Program-made: the position numbers and the translations under genes | Shown here: one piece after another, positions 26,837 to 35,546 of the stretch | How positions within the stretch are numbered: position 1 is the first letter of the stretch | Layout of the letters: each line of letters starts with the position of its first letter | Assembly: GCF_000235605.1 (NCBI RefSeq) | Contig: NC_016584.1 | Span: 4,198,001-4,262,000, forward strand | Length of the DNA stretch: 64,000 nt | Reading direction: 5' to 3' | Origin: Desulfosporosinus orientis DSM 765 | Lineage (GTDB): Bacteria > Bacillota > Desulfitobacteriia > Desulfitobacteriales > Desulfitobacteriaceae | Notes under the pieces: generated by a model | What the model was told of the DNA's origin: nothing | Databases searched by the model: none | The model's input: only the letters and a program-made list of their open reading frames with translations

Positions 26837-27091
26837 GTGGACAATCAAAAAGGCTCAATGGACTTTACCGAACTTTTTCCAGCGGAATTCATGAAACATT
26901 ACACACAATTTGAATCAATCGATGAACTGTTGTCCTCAGGAGGATTTTCCATTCACTCTCAAGAGGACTATGATGCCATTCCTGACAAAGATATCGACGC
27001 CCATATCAAAAAGACAACGAATTTTAACTCTTGGCGAGAAATGCTTATTAACGCTTTAGAAACTTCAAGATTATTAAGAGCCAGTAATTAA
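26837..27091 (+). CDS. hypothetical protein, 84 residues
   Basis: An acidic, soluble 84-residue protein without cysteines or membrane segments; no family recognised. GTG start at 26837 lies about 11 bases after AGGAGG. Codon use is like its neighbours, and a strong terminator starts at its stop codon, which together support a real gene. It sits between an alcohol dehydrogenase and a convergent redox protein without evident link to either. Confidence 0.65.
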   Translation: MDNQKGSMDFTELFPAEFMKHYTQFESIDELLSSGGFSIHSQEDYDAIPDKDIDAHIKKTTNFNSWREMLINALETSRLLRASN

Positions 27092-27129
27092 AACAGGTCC
27101 TTCTTTTGGTTAAGAAGGACCTGTTTTTT
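27091..27129. terminator. bidirectional terminator
   Basis: Arms of 15 bases (27091-27105 and 27112-27126) with a short loop and a T6 run, placed between the 84-residue gene and the convergent polyferredoxin gene. Confidence 0.85.
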
Positions 27130-27141
27130 GGTTATTTTGCT

Positions 27142-29553
27142 TTAAGCCTTGAAAGAGGCTGCTCCTTTTCCCTTCGTTCGCAGCAGGACCAGGGCAATGG
27201 TGACCCCAGTCAACACTAACCCAAAAGCTGTGACAATCCCACGAGCTAAAACTATGGCAGGAATATGAAGGAATAGGGCGCCTGTCTGAGCATCATAACC
27301 TACACCGAAAAACAGCTGCCGAATACCTGGTACAAAGGATATTTGATACATAATATGCCCAGCTAAGACCAGAGGAGTAAAGGCAAAAACGATCTTAACC
27401 CGCAGGGAAGCAGCCTTAGTTTTGAATGGTTTGGAAAGCAGCCAAGCAAGCATTCCCCCTATTAATCCTGCGCCCCAAAAGCACAGGCTAAACCATACTT
27501 TCCCAGCCGATAATACCTCAACTTGCCGGAAAGTTACAAAGTAGTTAAGCGGCACTAAAATACCCAACATGACTCCGATAAAGACAACAAATCCCTGATT
27601 GACACGTACTAAGTGCCATACCTCGCGCCCTGCAAGCCTCAGATTTACTTGAACGGAACCGTTCGGGCAATTTCTCACACAATTAAAACATAATTTGCAG
27701 TCCAGATTATTGTCTAAAAAGGGAAGATGTTGTGACATTGGGCAACCTGAAACCCTTTTGGTACCAACATAACAGTCAAAGGTTATGCACTTATTCAAAC
27801 AAACTGAAGGATCTGCTCTCACCTCCAACATTGATCCTACGGAAGCAATCCCAATAAATCCTCCTAAGGGACAAAAATGCCGGCACCAAGTATGGCGCGG
27901 AAAAAAAATCCCAATAACAACGGCAAATACTTGAATCGCAATTAACAACATGGCAGTGTAGATAGGCTTATAACGCATATCCGAGATTACTTCAATCCAA
28001 AAAATCAAGAGAAACAATAAACTCATTAAAATATAATCATATTCTATTATCAACTTCGGAATCCCATAATTCTTGTGCAGCCTTTTTTGTACAAAATCCA
28101 TAATTGTTGAGAATGGGCAAACAGTACACCACACCCGGCCTAAGAAAGGAGATATTAAGGCAAGAGCCGGCCACCACAACCCCCAAACTAAAGTGAAAAG
28201 CTTGGTTGAAACTGCAACTTGCGGATCAAAAAGCAATAACAAAATCATTGCGATAAAAAGGATTGCGGCAGTGCCTCTTAACCGCCCCAATAAAACACCC
28301 TTCTGCAATACTTCTTTGAGCTTGGGCCAGGATAAAAGGTTAATGGTATAGCCATTTTGTTCAGCTGTAGGGCCAAAAAAGATCTGTTCAAGCCCAATGA
28401 CATCTTGATCTGCGATATGAAACGCCCGCTCTATGACCTGAATCAGTTCTGAGACATTCCCCTGCCGGTAATGATGAGAAAGCAGCAGTTGGGTTGCTTC
28501 CTGATTTAGGATCGGAACTTTTCGCTGGTTCTTCTGAGCTAATTTTTCTAAGAAACCTTGAGCCAAAATGGGAATATCTCGTTTGCGCTTACGTAAAGGA
28601 GGGATCTCATAGGTGTGAGCAAAGCATTTACGCAGTTCAGGGATAATACCTCTTTCCTGCTCATCCTTTTCTAAGTTTATACTCCCGATGACAAAACATT
28701 TACTTTTTTTAAAATCAATTGACCGAGCTAATTGAAGCTGTGTCTGGGGAGATATCAAGTTTATTTCCCGTATAAATAAGGTTCCTCCCTCTGCGATATC
28801 AAAAAGATTGGCATTCTCGAGAGTCTTATTTTCAACCGCAGGCTCAGTGATTAAACCCTTCCATTGTTGATCGAAACGTCCCCCGTCAACCACCACAAAA
28901 GGAGCTTCCGGACCTGATTGGCGTTGATGAACATACCAAGCCATCATTTGCCTGCCAGTCCCCCGTTCTCCTGTCAATAGCAGGTGCCCCTTGGGTTCGG
29001 ACAGTTCTTTTAATTGCCTTTCCACCTCAGAGGTCGTTCGCGCACCTCCCCAAAGCCCATAAAACTTATCCTTATACTGAGTCAATTGCAAAGCCGAACG
29101 AAGAACTTCCTTGTATTTTACTTCAGATAAAATGAGGTTCGCTTCGTTCAAATTTTGAGTTAACCTGCCAATAAAGGTTTGATATAGCTTCGGCCAGCGC
29201 AAAAGCATACGAGCAAACCCTTCAGAATCCATCATAAGAACCTGGCAGTTTTCTTGGCAAAGAATCGTGGTTGCAGCGGTTTTTCCATCAAGCAGCGAAA
29301 ATTCGCCAAAGGTATCTCCTGGGCCCAATGATCGGACTCTCCTGGCACGATCTCCTTCTTTCCAGATCATAACATTCGCTTTTCCTTCAATTAAAATGTA
29401 AAAAGCATGCTCTTCTTGACCCTGCTTAATAATTTCAGAACCCTGACTATAGTTCTCCCACAAAAAGTCAGAAGAGAGTTCCTCTAATTCAGAGGTTGAC
29501 AAATCTGAGAGTAAATCAATCTTTGACAGACTGTACACCTTATCTTTAATCAT
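27142..29553 (-). CDS. CNB / degenerate sigma-54-activator-like AAA / membrane polyferredoxin fusion
   Basis: An 803-residue protein of unusual build. Residues ~13-130 are a cyclic-nucleotide-binding (CRP-like) beta-barrel with GDTFGEFSLLDGKTAATT. Residues ~165-395 resemble the AAA domain of sigma-54 activators, but Walker A is GERGTGRQ (lysine lost), Walker B-like GGTLFIREIN lacks the Asp, and no GAFTGA loop or C-terminal HTH is present, so it is unlikely to be an ATPase or activator. From ~427 come membrane helices with CTVCP and CRHFCP, then CLNKC and CKLCFNCVRNCP [4Fe-4S] motifs, as in NosR/NapH/CprC-like proteins. It probably works as a membrane redox protein with a ligand-sensing front. 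Follows the H-cluster GGDEF-EAL gene on the same strand. Confidence 0.85.
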   Translation of the reverse strand: MIKDKVYSLSKIDLLSDLSTSELEELSSDFLWENYSQGSEIIKQGQEEHAFYILIEGKANVMIWKEGDRARRVRSLGPGDTFGEFSLLDGKTAATTILCQENCQVLMMDSEGFARMLLRWPKLYQTFIGRLTQNLNEANLILSEVKYKEVLRSALQLTQYKDKFYGLWGGARTTSEVERQLKELSEPKGHLLLTGERGTGRQMMAWYVHQRQSGPEAPFVVVDGGRFDQQWKGLITEPAVENKTLENANLFDIAEGGTLFIREINLISPQTQLQLARSIDFKKSKCFVIGSINLEKDEQERGIIPELRKCFAHTYEIPPLRKRKRDIPILAQGFLEKLAQKNQRKVPILNQEATQLLLSHHYRQGNVSELIQVIERAFHIADQDVIGLEQIFFGPTAEQNGYTINLLSWPKLKEVLQKGVLLGRLRGTAAILFIAMILLLLFDPQVAVSTKLFTLVWGLWWPALALISPFLGRVWCTVCPFSTIMDFVQKRLHKNYGIPKLIIEYDYILMSLLFLLIFWIEVISDMRYKPIYTAMLLIAIQVFAVVIGIFFPRHTWCRHFCPLGGFIGIASVGSMLEVRADPSVCLNKCITFDCYVGTKRVSGCPMSQHLPFLDNNLDCKLCFNCVRNCPNGSVQVNLRLAGREVWHLVRVNQGFVVFIGVMLGILVPLNYFVTFRQVEVLSAGKVWFSLCFWGAGLIGGMLAWLLSKPFKTKAASLRVKIVFAFTPLVLAGHIMYQISFVPGIRQLFFGVGYDAQTGALFLHIPAIVLARGIVTAFGLVLTGVTIALVLLRTKGKGAASFKA

Positions 29554-29679
29554 AAGACCTCCAGGATTTGCAATTATAATAAACAGTATTAATTCATAAA
29601 ACTATAACTTATTTAAAACTTTCTGACAATGAACATTTCTTTCCAGTTTCCCATAAATAATCAAAGTTCTTATGAATAA

Positions 29680-29700
29680 GGGGTACCCTTTAGGTACCCC
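29680..29700 (-). terminator. hairpin overlapping the stop codon of the H-cluster protein gene
   Basis: Perfect eight-base arms GGGGTACC / GGTACCCC (29680-29687, 29693-29700) contain the stop codon region. The following T content is poor, so it may slow rather than end transcription into the downstream polyferredoxin gene. Confidence 0.5.
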
Positions 29701-32308
29701 AAGAACATGTCCTTTCTGATAACTTCTTTAAAGTTGTTGGCCTGCCCAAATAATAACCCTGTCCAAAATCAATTTTCAAATCCCTTAAGACATCCCATAT
29801 TCCCTCGTTTTCAACGTATTCTGCGATGGTAGCTTTGTTAAGAGCATGTGCTACTGTATTAATCGCTTGAACCAATGCCTTATTAATGGAATCAACATCG
29901 AGATTTCGAATAAAAGAACCATCTATTTTAAGATAATCCACTGGAAGCCTTTGAAGATGAGTAAAAGTAAGAAATCCTACTCCGAAATCATCTAAAGCAA
30001 ACTTGCACCCTACGTGTTTTAATCTTTGTATCCAAAGTTCCGCTTGTTCCAAGTCTTTAATAGCCGCCGTTTCAGTAATTTCGAACCCTATTTTTGAAGG
30101 TGCCACATGACTTTCAGTAATCCTTGCTTCAATAAATTTTAAAAGTTCTTCATCTGCAAAACTCGACGCTGATAAATTTACAAAGAGAGATAACTCCTCA
30201 TGCTCAGTTAAAATTTGGACGGCAGCATTTACTACCCACCGATCAATTTGAGATACTAAACCAAAGCGTTCAGCGACGGGTAAAAAATCATTAGGAAAAA
30301 TTAGCTCCCCTTGCGGATCAAGCATCCTTAGCAAAGCTTCATAATGGGCAATAGTTCCATCCATCTTGACTACAGGCTGTAAAAATAGAGTAAATCGATC
30401 TTCTCTCAAAGCGGTATTGATTAGAAATATGGTTTGATTGGCTTGCAACAATTTTTCAATATCAACGTTAGATTGAATGGAACTCACTCTATTTTTCCCT
30501 TCTTCTTTAGCAGTATATAAAGCTACATCTGCGTAAGAAAAAAGAGTTTGCGTATCCAGAGTCCCATCTATCTTGGTAATACCGATACTTGCTGTTAACT
30601 TAATCCCTATTTCATGCCCTTCGACTTTGAAATCTTCTATTCCCAGGGCTTGCAGCAGCTGATGAGCGACGATACTCGCTTTTTCCATGTCCACGTTCTT
30701 TAAGACAACAGCAAATTCATCCCCACCCAGTCTTGCTAAAAACGCTCCTTCCTCCAATTGCATTTTGAAACGTTGACTAACCTTAAGTAATATTTCGTCT
30801 CCGCTTGAGTGACCAAAAGAGTCATTAACTACTTTGAAATTATCTATATCGATGAATAACAGAGCACTTTCCATTGGTTTATCCGAATTTGTGGGAATAA
30901 GTTTATTAAGATATTCTTCTAAGTAATAGCGATTAGGAATATCTGTCAAAAAATCATGAGTAGCTAGGTAATGAAGTTGTTTTATTTTTCTATTTGTTTG
31001 AGAGAGATGCTCTTTCTCACAAACCAATTCTTTTCGATTATAATCAATGCAATTGCTTATGTGGTTTGTCCCTTGCAAAACAGCATTAGCAAACTCACGG
31101 CAATTTCCAAATCCGCAGGCAAAACAATTAACATTGCGGGATGCTTCCGTTGTTTTATGCAGCTGTGTGAAGATCTCCTCAAGATCAGAAAAGGAATGAA
31201 CTTTTAAAACACCTGACTTATCTTCATAGATTCTCGCAAAATCCTCTAAACGGAAATCTTTATACAATAATTCATAAACGGCAAGAATCTCTGACTCTTG
31301 ACGGCTAGGACCATAACTTTGAACTTTTTCTTTTTTCAAAGCATTCATTTTGAAGTCAACATCATCAACGCTGATTTTGTTACAGGTTGCGGTACCGCCA
31401 TTACACCCCTTTTGACAATTCAGAATGTCAAGAATTAACGGCAGAGGTTTATGCTCAGCAATTCGCAGGGAGTATTCGTCAAGATATCGATACACCCGCT
31501 CTGGTCCTTCTATTTGCCGAACCCAGGCGTCAGGTTTGTACAATTCGACGTTTTCACTTAGCCCGCCCGGCCGGCTGTAAGTTAATCCAATCCCATAGCC
31601 AACTTCATCATAATCAGATTCAGGATAATTAAACAGTTCGATTTGGTTATCTCGTAAATAACTTTCAATTTTCTTATATGTAACATTATATTCGATGAAT
31701 CCCTGGGTATTTTTTTCCTTAATCTCATCAATTTTACCGATACATGGTGACAAAAAAGCAATTCGATCATGGTTTTTTAAATATTTTTTGAGATAAATAG
31801 CTGTGCACATCATAGGACTATGGATGGGAGCTAAATTCCAAATTAGCTCGGGGCGATACTTCTGAATATAGTTTACAATGACCGGACAAGGTTGAGCAAT
31901 GATGGACTCTAGTTTCTGTTCTTCAATAGCTTTTAAATAAGCCCAGGTTGTAATATCAGCTCCAAGGGACACGTCATAGATTCGGGTTACATGCAAAGAT
32001 TTAAGATAACCGAATAATCGTGTATACTCTGAGATGTTGAAGCGAATGGAAGGAGCAGCGATAACAGTAATATCATGTCCAAGCTTCAAATCAGAAAAGA
32101 ACCTCTCAGTGTCATCCGCAAAGTCACGAGCATGATGATCGCATATGTCAATACAGGCTCCGCAGTGAATGCACTTCAAGTGATCTACCTTAACCCTGTT
32201 CTCTCCATTAAAAAGGAAGGCTACGTTGGCTTTAACAGGACATTTAGCAATGCACTTATTACAACCTACACAAAGCTCCTTGTTAGTGATTAATATCTCT
32301 AAGCTCAC
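29690..32308 (-). CDS. [FeFe]-hydrogenase-like sensor fused to GGDEF and EAL domains
   Basis: An 872-residue protein. Two [4Fe-4S] sites: C13, C16, C19, C23 and C46, C49, C52, C56. An H-cluster-type domain follows, with one cysteine in QPCP (C141), SPCIGK (C189) and NCQKGC (C298, C302); these are the four H-cluster ligands, while the catalytic proton-transfer cysteine of true hydrogenases is replaced by proline. A further FeS domain has C395, C398, C403, C420. GGDEF is intact at 528-532. EAL is at 657-659 with N711, E743, D773/D774, K794 and E830 present, so both c-di-GMP synthesis and breakdown look possible. Likely a cytoplasmic H2 or redox sensor that tunes c-di-GMP; inference from architecture. 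No PAS or histidine kinase part. Confidence 0.9.
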   Translation of the reverse strand: MSLEILITNKELCVGCNKCIAKCPVKANVAFLFNGENRVKVDHLKCIHCGACIDICDHHARDFADDTERFFSDLKLGHDITVIAAPSIRFNISEYTRLFGYLKSLHVTRIYDVSLGADITTWAYLKAIEEQKLESIIAQPCPVIVNYIQKYRPELIWNLAPIHSPMMCTAIYLKKYLKNHDRIAFLSPCIGKIDEIKEKNTQGFIEYNVTYKKIESYLRDNQIELFNYPESDYDEVGYGIGLTYSRPGGLSENVELYKPDAWVRQIEGPERVYRYLDEYSLRIAEHKPLPLILDILNCQKGCNGGTATCNKISVDDVDFKMNALKKEKVQSYGPSRQESEILAVYELLYKDFRLEDFARIYEDKSGVLKVHSFSDLEEIFTQLHKTTEASRNVNCFACGFGNCREFANAVLQGTNHISNCIDYNRKELVCEKEHLSQTNRKIKQLHYLATHDFLTDIPNRYYLEEYLNKLIPTNSDKPMESALLFIDIDNFKVVNDSFGHSSGDEILLKVSQRFKMQLEEGAFLARLGGDEFAVVLKNVDMEKASIVAHQLLQALGIEDFKVEGHEIGIKLTASIGITKIDGTLDTQTLFSYADVALYTAKEEGKNRVSSIQSNVDIEKLLQANQTIFLINTALREDRFTLFLQPVVKMDGTIAHYEALLRMLDPQGELIFPNDFLPVAERFGLVSQIDRWVVNAAVQILTEHEELSLFVNLSASSFADEELLKFIEARITESHVAPSKIGFEITETAAIKDLEQAELWIQRLKHVGCKFALDDFGVGFLTFTHLQRLPVDYLKIDGSFIRNLDVDSINKALVQAINTVAHALNKATIAEYVENEGIWDVLRDLKIDFGQGYYLGRPTTLKKLSERTCSWGT

Positions 32309-32475
32309 AAACAGTCCCCTCTTGATGCAAATTTACCTAATGTCACCTGTTATAAATGACAACTATATAATCTATTTCTTCATTATTCTTCGAAAACCTT
32401 CTTGCTATTGTTTTACAGATTGAGTAATATCAGTAAACATAGAGAAACCTACAAGGCAGGGCGGCTAAATAGTAC

Positions 32476-32507
32476 AAAAAAGGTATCGATTTTATCAACC
32501 GATACCT
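32476..32507 (-). terminator. terminator of the acyl-CoA operon
   Basis: Eight-base arms (32481-32488 and 32500-32507) followed on the minus strand by TTTTTT, 37 bases after the stop of the CoA-transferase B gene. Confidence 0.85.
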
Positions 32508-32543
32508 CAAGATCCAATGATATTTATACTTCTCAACAACCTT

Positions 32544-33353
32544 CTATTTTAAAATGATTCCCTCAGGATCAATAACTTTATAAAGCAACTCTAATTCTTC
32601 ATAAGTAGGGGTAAGGGTTTCCCCCTTGACTCTGGAAATATTGAGGTTAAAACTGCAGTTTTCATGGCATTCTTCTGCTGTAAAGCCCGGATGAACTGTA
32701 TCGAGATACATCTCACCCTTTTCATCAAACCGGTAAACTCCCATGTCTGATATAACTGCGTCTGGTCCGCCATTGAAGGCGCGGCCATAAACCTCTTGTT
32801 TCGGAACCCATTCTGGATCGGGCCAATGAGGTATCTTCCAGCCAGGGGACGTAATATAGCTGACTTTCTCTACAAACCGGCGTTTTTGATTAAATTGAGG
32901 CATAATCAAAACACTTCGTTTGGCCAAGGAATGAATGTCCGAATTACCGCCGCTTCCTGTCAATCGTTTGCCGGAAGGTCCGCCCATAAAAGTGCAGTTG
33001 ACATTCCCATAAAGATCAACTTCGGCACCCCCTAAATAAGCCAAATCCACCCTGCCCGATTGTAGTTGCCCAAACACATCGGTTAAGCCATCTGCAACTG
33101 CAGCCTGATAACTGCAGCGTGCATCCGCCACAGACGTAGGCAGGTCAATGGGCCTGCCGTCAATGGATCCTGATTCATAGATGCAAACGGCTGTCGGAGC
33201 TTGTGTATGCTGAGCAACCATAATTGCCAACATTGGCAGGCCTGTTCCGGCAAACACTATTTCCCCATCTCTCACTTCCCTGGCGGCGGCACAGACTAAA
33301 AGATCCATTGGTTTGAATTCACCGGGTTTTGAATATCCTGTTTTGCTATCCAT
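32544..33353 (-). CDS. gctB: CoA-transferase beta subunit (glutaconate CoA-transferase type)
   Basis: A 269-residue family I CoA-transferase beta subunit. ICIYESGSID carries the likely catalytic glutamate that forms the glutamyl-CoA thioester, and LGGAEVDLYGNVNC and the GSGG segment are typical of the GctB/CatJ group. It moves CoA between acids, activating an acid for the acyl-CoA dehydrogenase encoded upstream. The acceptor acid is unknown. It starts at the stop codon of the alpha subunit gene and is the last gene of the operon. Confidence 0.88.
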   Translation of the reverse strand: MDSKTGYSKPGEFKPMDLLVCAAAREVRDGEIVFAGTGLPMLAIMVAQHTQAPTAVCIYESGSIDGRPIDLPTSVADARCSYQAAVADGLTDVFGQLQSGRVDLAYLGGAEVDLYGNVNCTFMGGPSGKRLTGSGGNSDIHSLAKRSVLIMPQFNQKRRFVEKVSYITSPGWKIPHWPDPEWVPKQEVYGRAFNGGPDAVISDMGVYRFDEKGEMYLDTVHPGFTAEECHENCSFNLNISRVKGETLTPTYEELELLYKVIDPEGIILK

Positions 33354-34327
33354 TATCTTGACCCCCTTTTCATTGTTGATGAATAGCCCAGAGAAGGATC
33401 AGCTTCTAAGGATTTCAAACGATCTGTTCCTAATTTACTCAGGTATTCATGGAAATCTTTAACTCCAAAAATCCACTCATCCGCCCACTTATCAAACCCT
33501 TCCTGAGTACGTGTTGCTTTAAAGAAATTGCTGATAAATTCACCATCAGGCTCATGTACCCCATATAATCCGGTGGGATGAGCACCCCAAGGCAATTCTA
33601 CAATATAATCTACCAGGTACCCCGGCAGCATATTATGAGTTGGTTCATCACGCAAGTATTCTTCAGAAACGACCTGCTCAGCAATAATAATATTATGCTT
33701 GGAGGCCTTAATAACTTCTTGATCGCTGAATTTCAATCCCTCTACCCTTACACTCCCCTCAACTCCCACTTTTTGAACATGAGTGATACACCAGTCCGGG
33801 TTAGCGGCGGGAACCAAAATAATCTCAGAATCTGTGAAGGGTTCTTTATAGGCAATATATTTGTACTTATTAATGTGAGGGTTTGATCCATCGCGGAGTC
33901 CGGCTTTACCCAAGTTATCGTTCTCAGGATTAAACATATCGCATCCCATAGCAGAATAGGAAGGCAAAAAGGGAAGGCCTTTAGCGCCAGCCGTTAACCT
34001 ATTTAAGATATGAATATGAGGCCAATCTTCATACAGTATTTCGCCATTTTCAATTCTGCGGGCCAAGTTACTGCCAAACTTGCCATAGAGTTCATGTCCG
34101 CACCAGCTTGATTCCCATATCCCAACACACCCTGCTCCTACAAGCATGTCATCATGAGTCCCGCCGTTAACTTCAACCAGATGAAGATTGCGTTTTTTCT
34201 GCCTAATCAGCTCGTAGATTGCTGCCATTGGACGACGCCAAACTGTAAACCCTCCGAATGTCAACATATCCCCATCCTTAATCTGGGCTATTGCTTCTGT
34301 AAGACTAACAATTTTCGGCCTGGCCAT
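33353..34327 (-). CDS. gctA: CoA-transferase alpha subunit (glutaconate CoA-transferase type)
   Basis: A 324-residue alpha subunit. The N-terminus has LTEAIAQIKDGDMLTFGGFTVWRRPMA, the glycine-rich entry typical of the family, and later segments GAHPTGLYG and NPHINKY fit GctA. It is the structural partner of the beta subunit. The start is ATG at 34327, 9 bases after AGGAGG; the longer TTG reading from 34348 would contain that site. Gene order CoA-transferase, dehydrogenase, thiolase suggests activation and beta-oxidation of a short-chain acid. Confidence 0.88.
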   Translation of the reverse strand: MARPKIVSLTEAIAQIKDGDMLTFGGFTVWRRPMAAIYELIRQKKRNLHLVEVNGGTHDDMLVGAGCVGIWESSWCGHELYGKFGSNLARRIENGEILYEDWPHIHILNRLTAGAKGLPFLPSYSAMGCDMFNPENDNLGKAGLRDGSNPHINKYKYIAYKEPFTDSEIILVPAANPDWCITHVQKVGVEGSVRVEGLKFSDQEVIKASKHNIIIAEQVVSEEYLRDEPTHNMLPGYLVDYIVELPWGAHPTGLYGVHEPDGEFISNFFKATRTQEGFDKWADEWIFGVKDFHEYLSKLGTDRLKSLEADPSLGYSSTMKRGSR

Positions 34328-34361
34328 TTTACAAAACCTCCTATTCAATTCAGTTTTAAAA

Positions 34362-35513
34362 TTAAAAACGACCGATTACTTCACGCCCAATAATCATACG
34401 CTGGATCTGATTCGACCCTTCGTAAATTTGAGTGATTTTGGCATCCCGCATCATGCGTTCAACGGGGTATTCTGAACAATAACCATATCCGCCCATTAAC
34501 TGAACACAATTTGTGGTAACCTCCATAGCTGTATCAGTGGCAAAGTACTTAGCCATTGAGGCCTCTTTGTTATGGGGCAAACCATTGTCTTTCAGCCACG
34601 CAGCTCTATAAATCAACAGCTGGGCAGCTTCGATCTTGGCAGCCATCTCTGCAATCATAAACTGAACCCCTTGATTCGCAGCCAGAGGTTTATCAAATTG
34701 TTTTCTTTCTTTAATGTAATTAATGGTATATTCCAGAGCCCCCTCAGCAATTCCCAAACCTTGTGCACCAATAGTAATACGGCCGCCGGCCAGCAGACCC
34801 ATAGCAACAGCGAAGCCATTGTTGATTTCTCCCAAGACATTTTCTTTGGGAACTTTCACATTTTCGAAATAAAGTTCACAAGTGGGATCAGCATGCATAC
34901 CCATTTTTTCCACCGGTTTGCTGATGGTAAAACCCGGGGTGTCCTTTTCAATGATCAAGCAAGTAATACCTTTACCTTTCGGCTGAGTTGGATCCGTTTT
35001 AACAAAGGTACAATACGTGGTTGCATGCCCGCCATTGGTAATAAAGATTTTGCTGCCATTAACCAGGAAGTGGTCCCCCATATCTTCTGCTTTACATTTT
35101 AAGGCGGCGGCATCCGATCCCGCATTAGGCTCAGTCAAAGCATAAGCACCAATAATCTCACCGGTAGTCAATTGCCGCAAATATTTTTCTTTTAATCTCT
35201 GAGTGCCATAAAGATGAATGCTCATACAACCCAAACCAGTGTGCACGCTGGTCACAACAGCTGTAGAAGCACATGCCTTAGCCAACTCTTCAACAATAAT
35301 TGCGAAGTCCAGATAGGTTCCTCCGCCCCCGCCCCATTCTTCCGGAATCGGAAATCCTGTCAGGCCGAGTTCCCTCATCCTTTTCCAGTTTTCCTCGGGA
35401 AACTCATGGCTTTTATCAAGCTTTTCTGCTAAAGGTGCTACTTCTGTTTTGGCGAATTTTCTCACCATATCTCGAACCATTAGGGTTTCATCACTTAATT
35501 TGAAATCCACCAC
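34362..35513 (-). CDS. acyl-CoA dehydrogenase
   Basis: A 383-residue flavoenzyme of the short-chain acyl-CoA dehydrogenase type. YALTEPNAGSDA and the ITNGGHATTYCTF region are the FAD-binding signature, and QIYEGSNQIQRMI holds the catalytic glutamate that takes the alpha proton. It oxidises an acyl-CoA to enoyl-CoA and passes electrons to an electron transfer flavoprotein; the only Etf genes in the window (55-57 kb) belong to a lactate dehydrogenase. Two adjacent GTG codons offer the start. Part of the sigma-54-promoted operon. Confidence 0.94.
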   Translation of the reverse strand: MVDFKLSDETLMVRDMVRKFAKTEVAPLAEKLDKSHEFPEENWKRMRELGLTGFPIPEEWGGGGGTYLDFAIIVEELAKACASTAVVTSVHTGLGCMSIHLYGTQRLKEKYLRQLTTGEIIGAYALTEPNAGSDAAALKCKAEDMGDHFLVNGSKIFITNGGHATTYCTFVKTDPTQPKGKGITCLIIEKDTPGFTISKPVEKMGMHADPTCELYFENVKVPKENVLGEINNGFAVAMGLLAGGRITIGAQGLGIAEGALEYTINYIKERKQFDKPLAANQGVQFMIAEMAAKIEAAQLLIYRAAWLKDNGLPHNKEASMAKYFATDTAMEVTTNCVQLMGGYGYCSEYPVERMMRDAKITQIYEGSNQIQRMIIGREVIGRF

Positions 35514-35546
35514 TATCTCACTCCAATTCTTATTTTTTATGAACCT

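Noticed and set aside
27142-29553. Annotation as sigma-54-dependent regulator
   Set aside because: Walker A lysine, Walker B aspartate, GAFTGA loop and HTH are missing; the C-terminal half is a membrane polyferredoxin.
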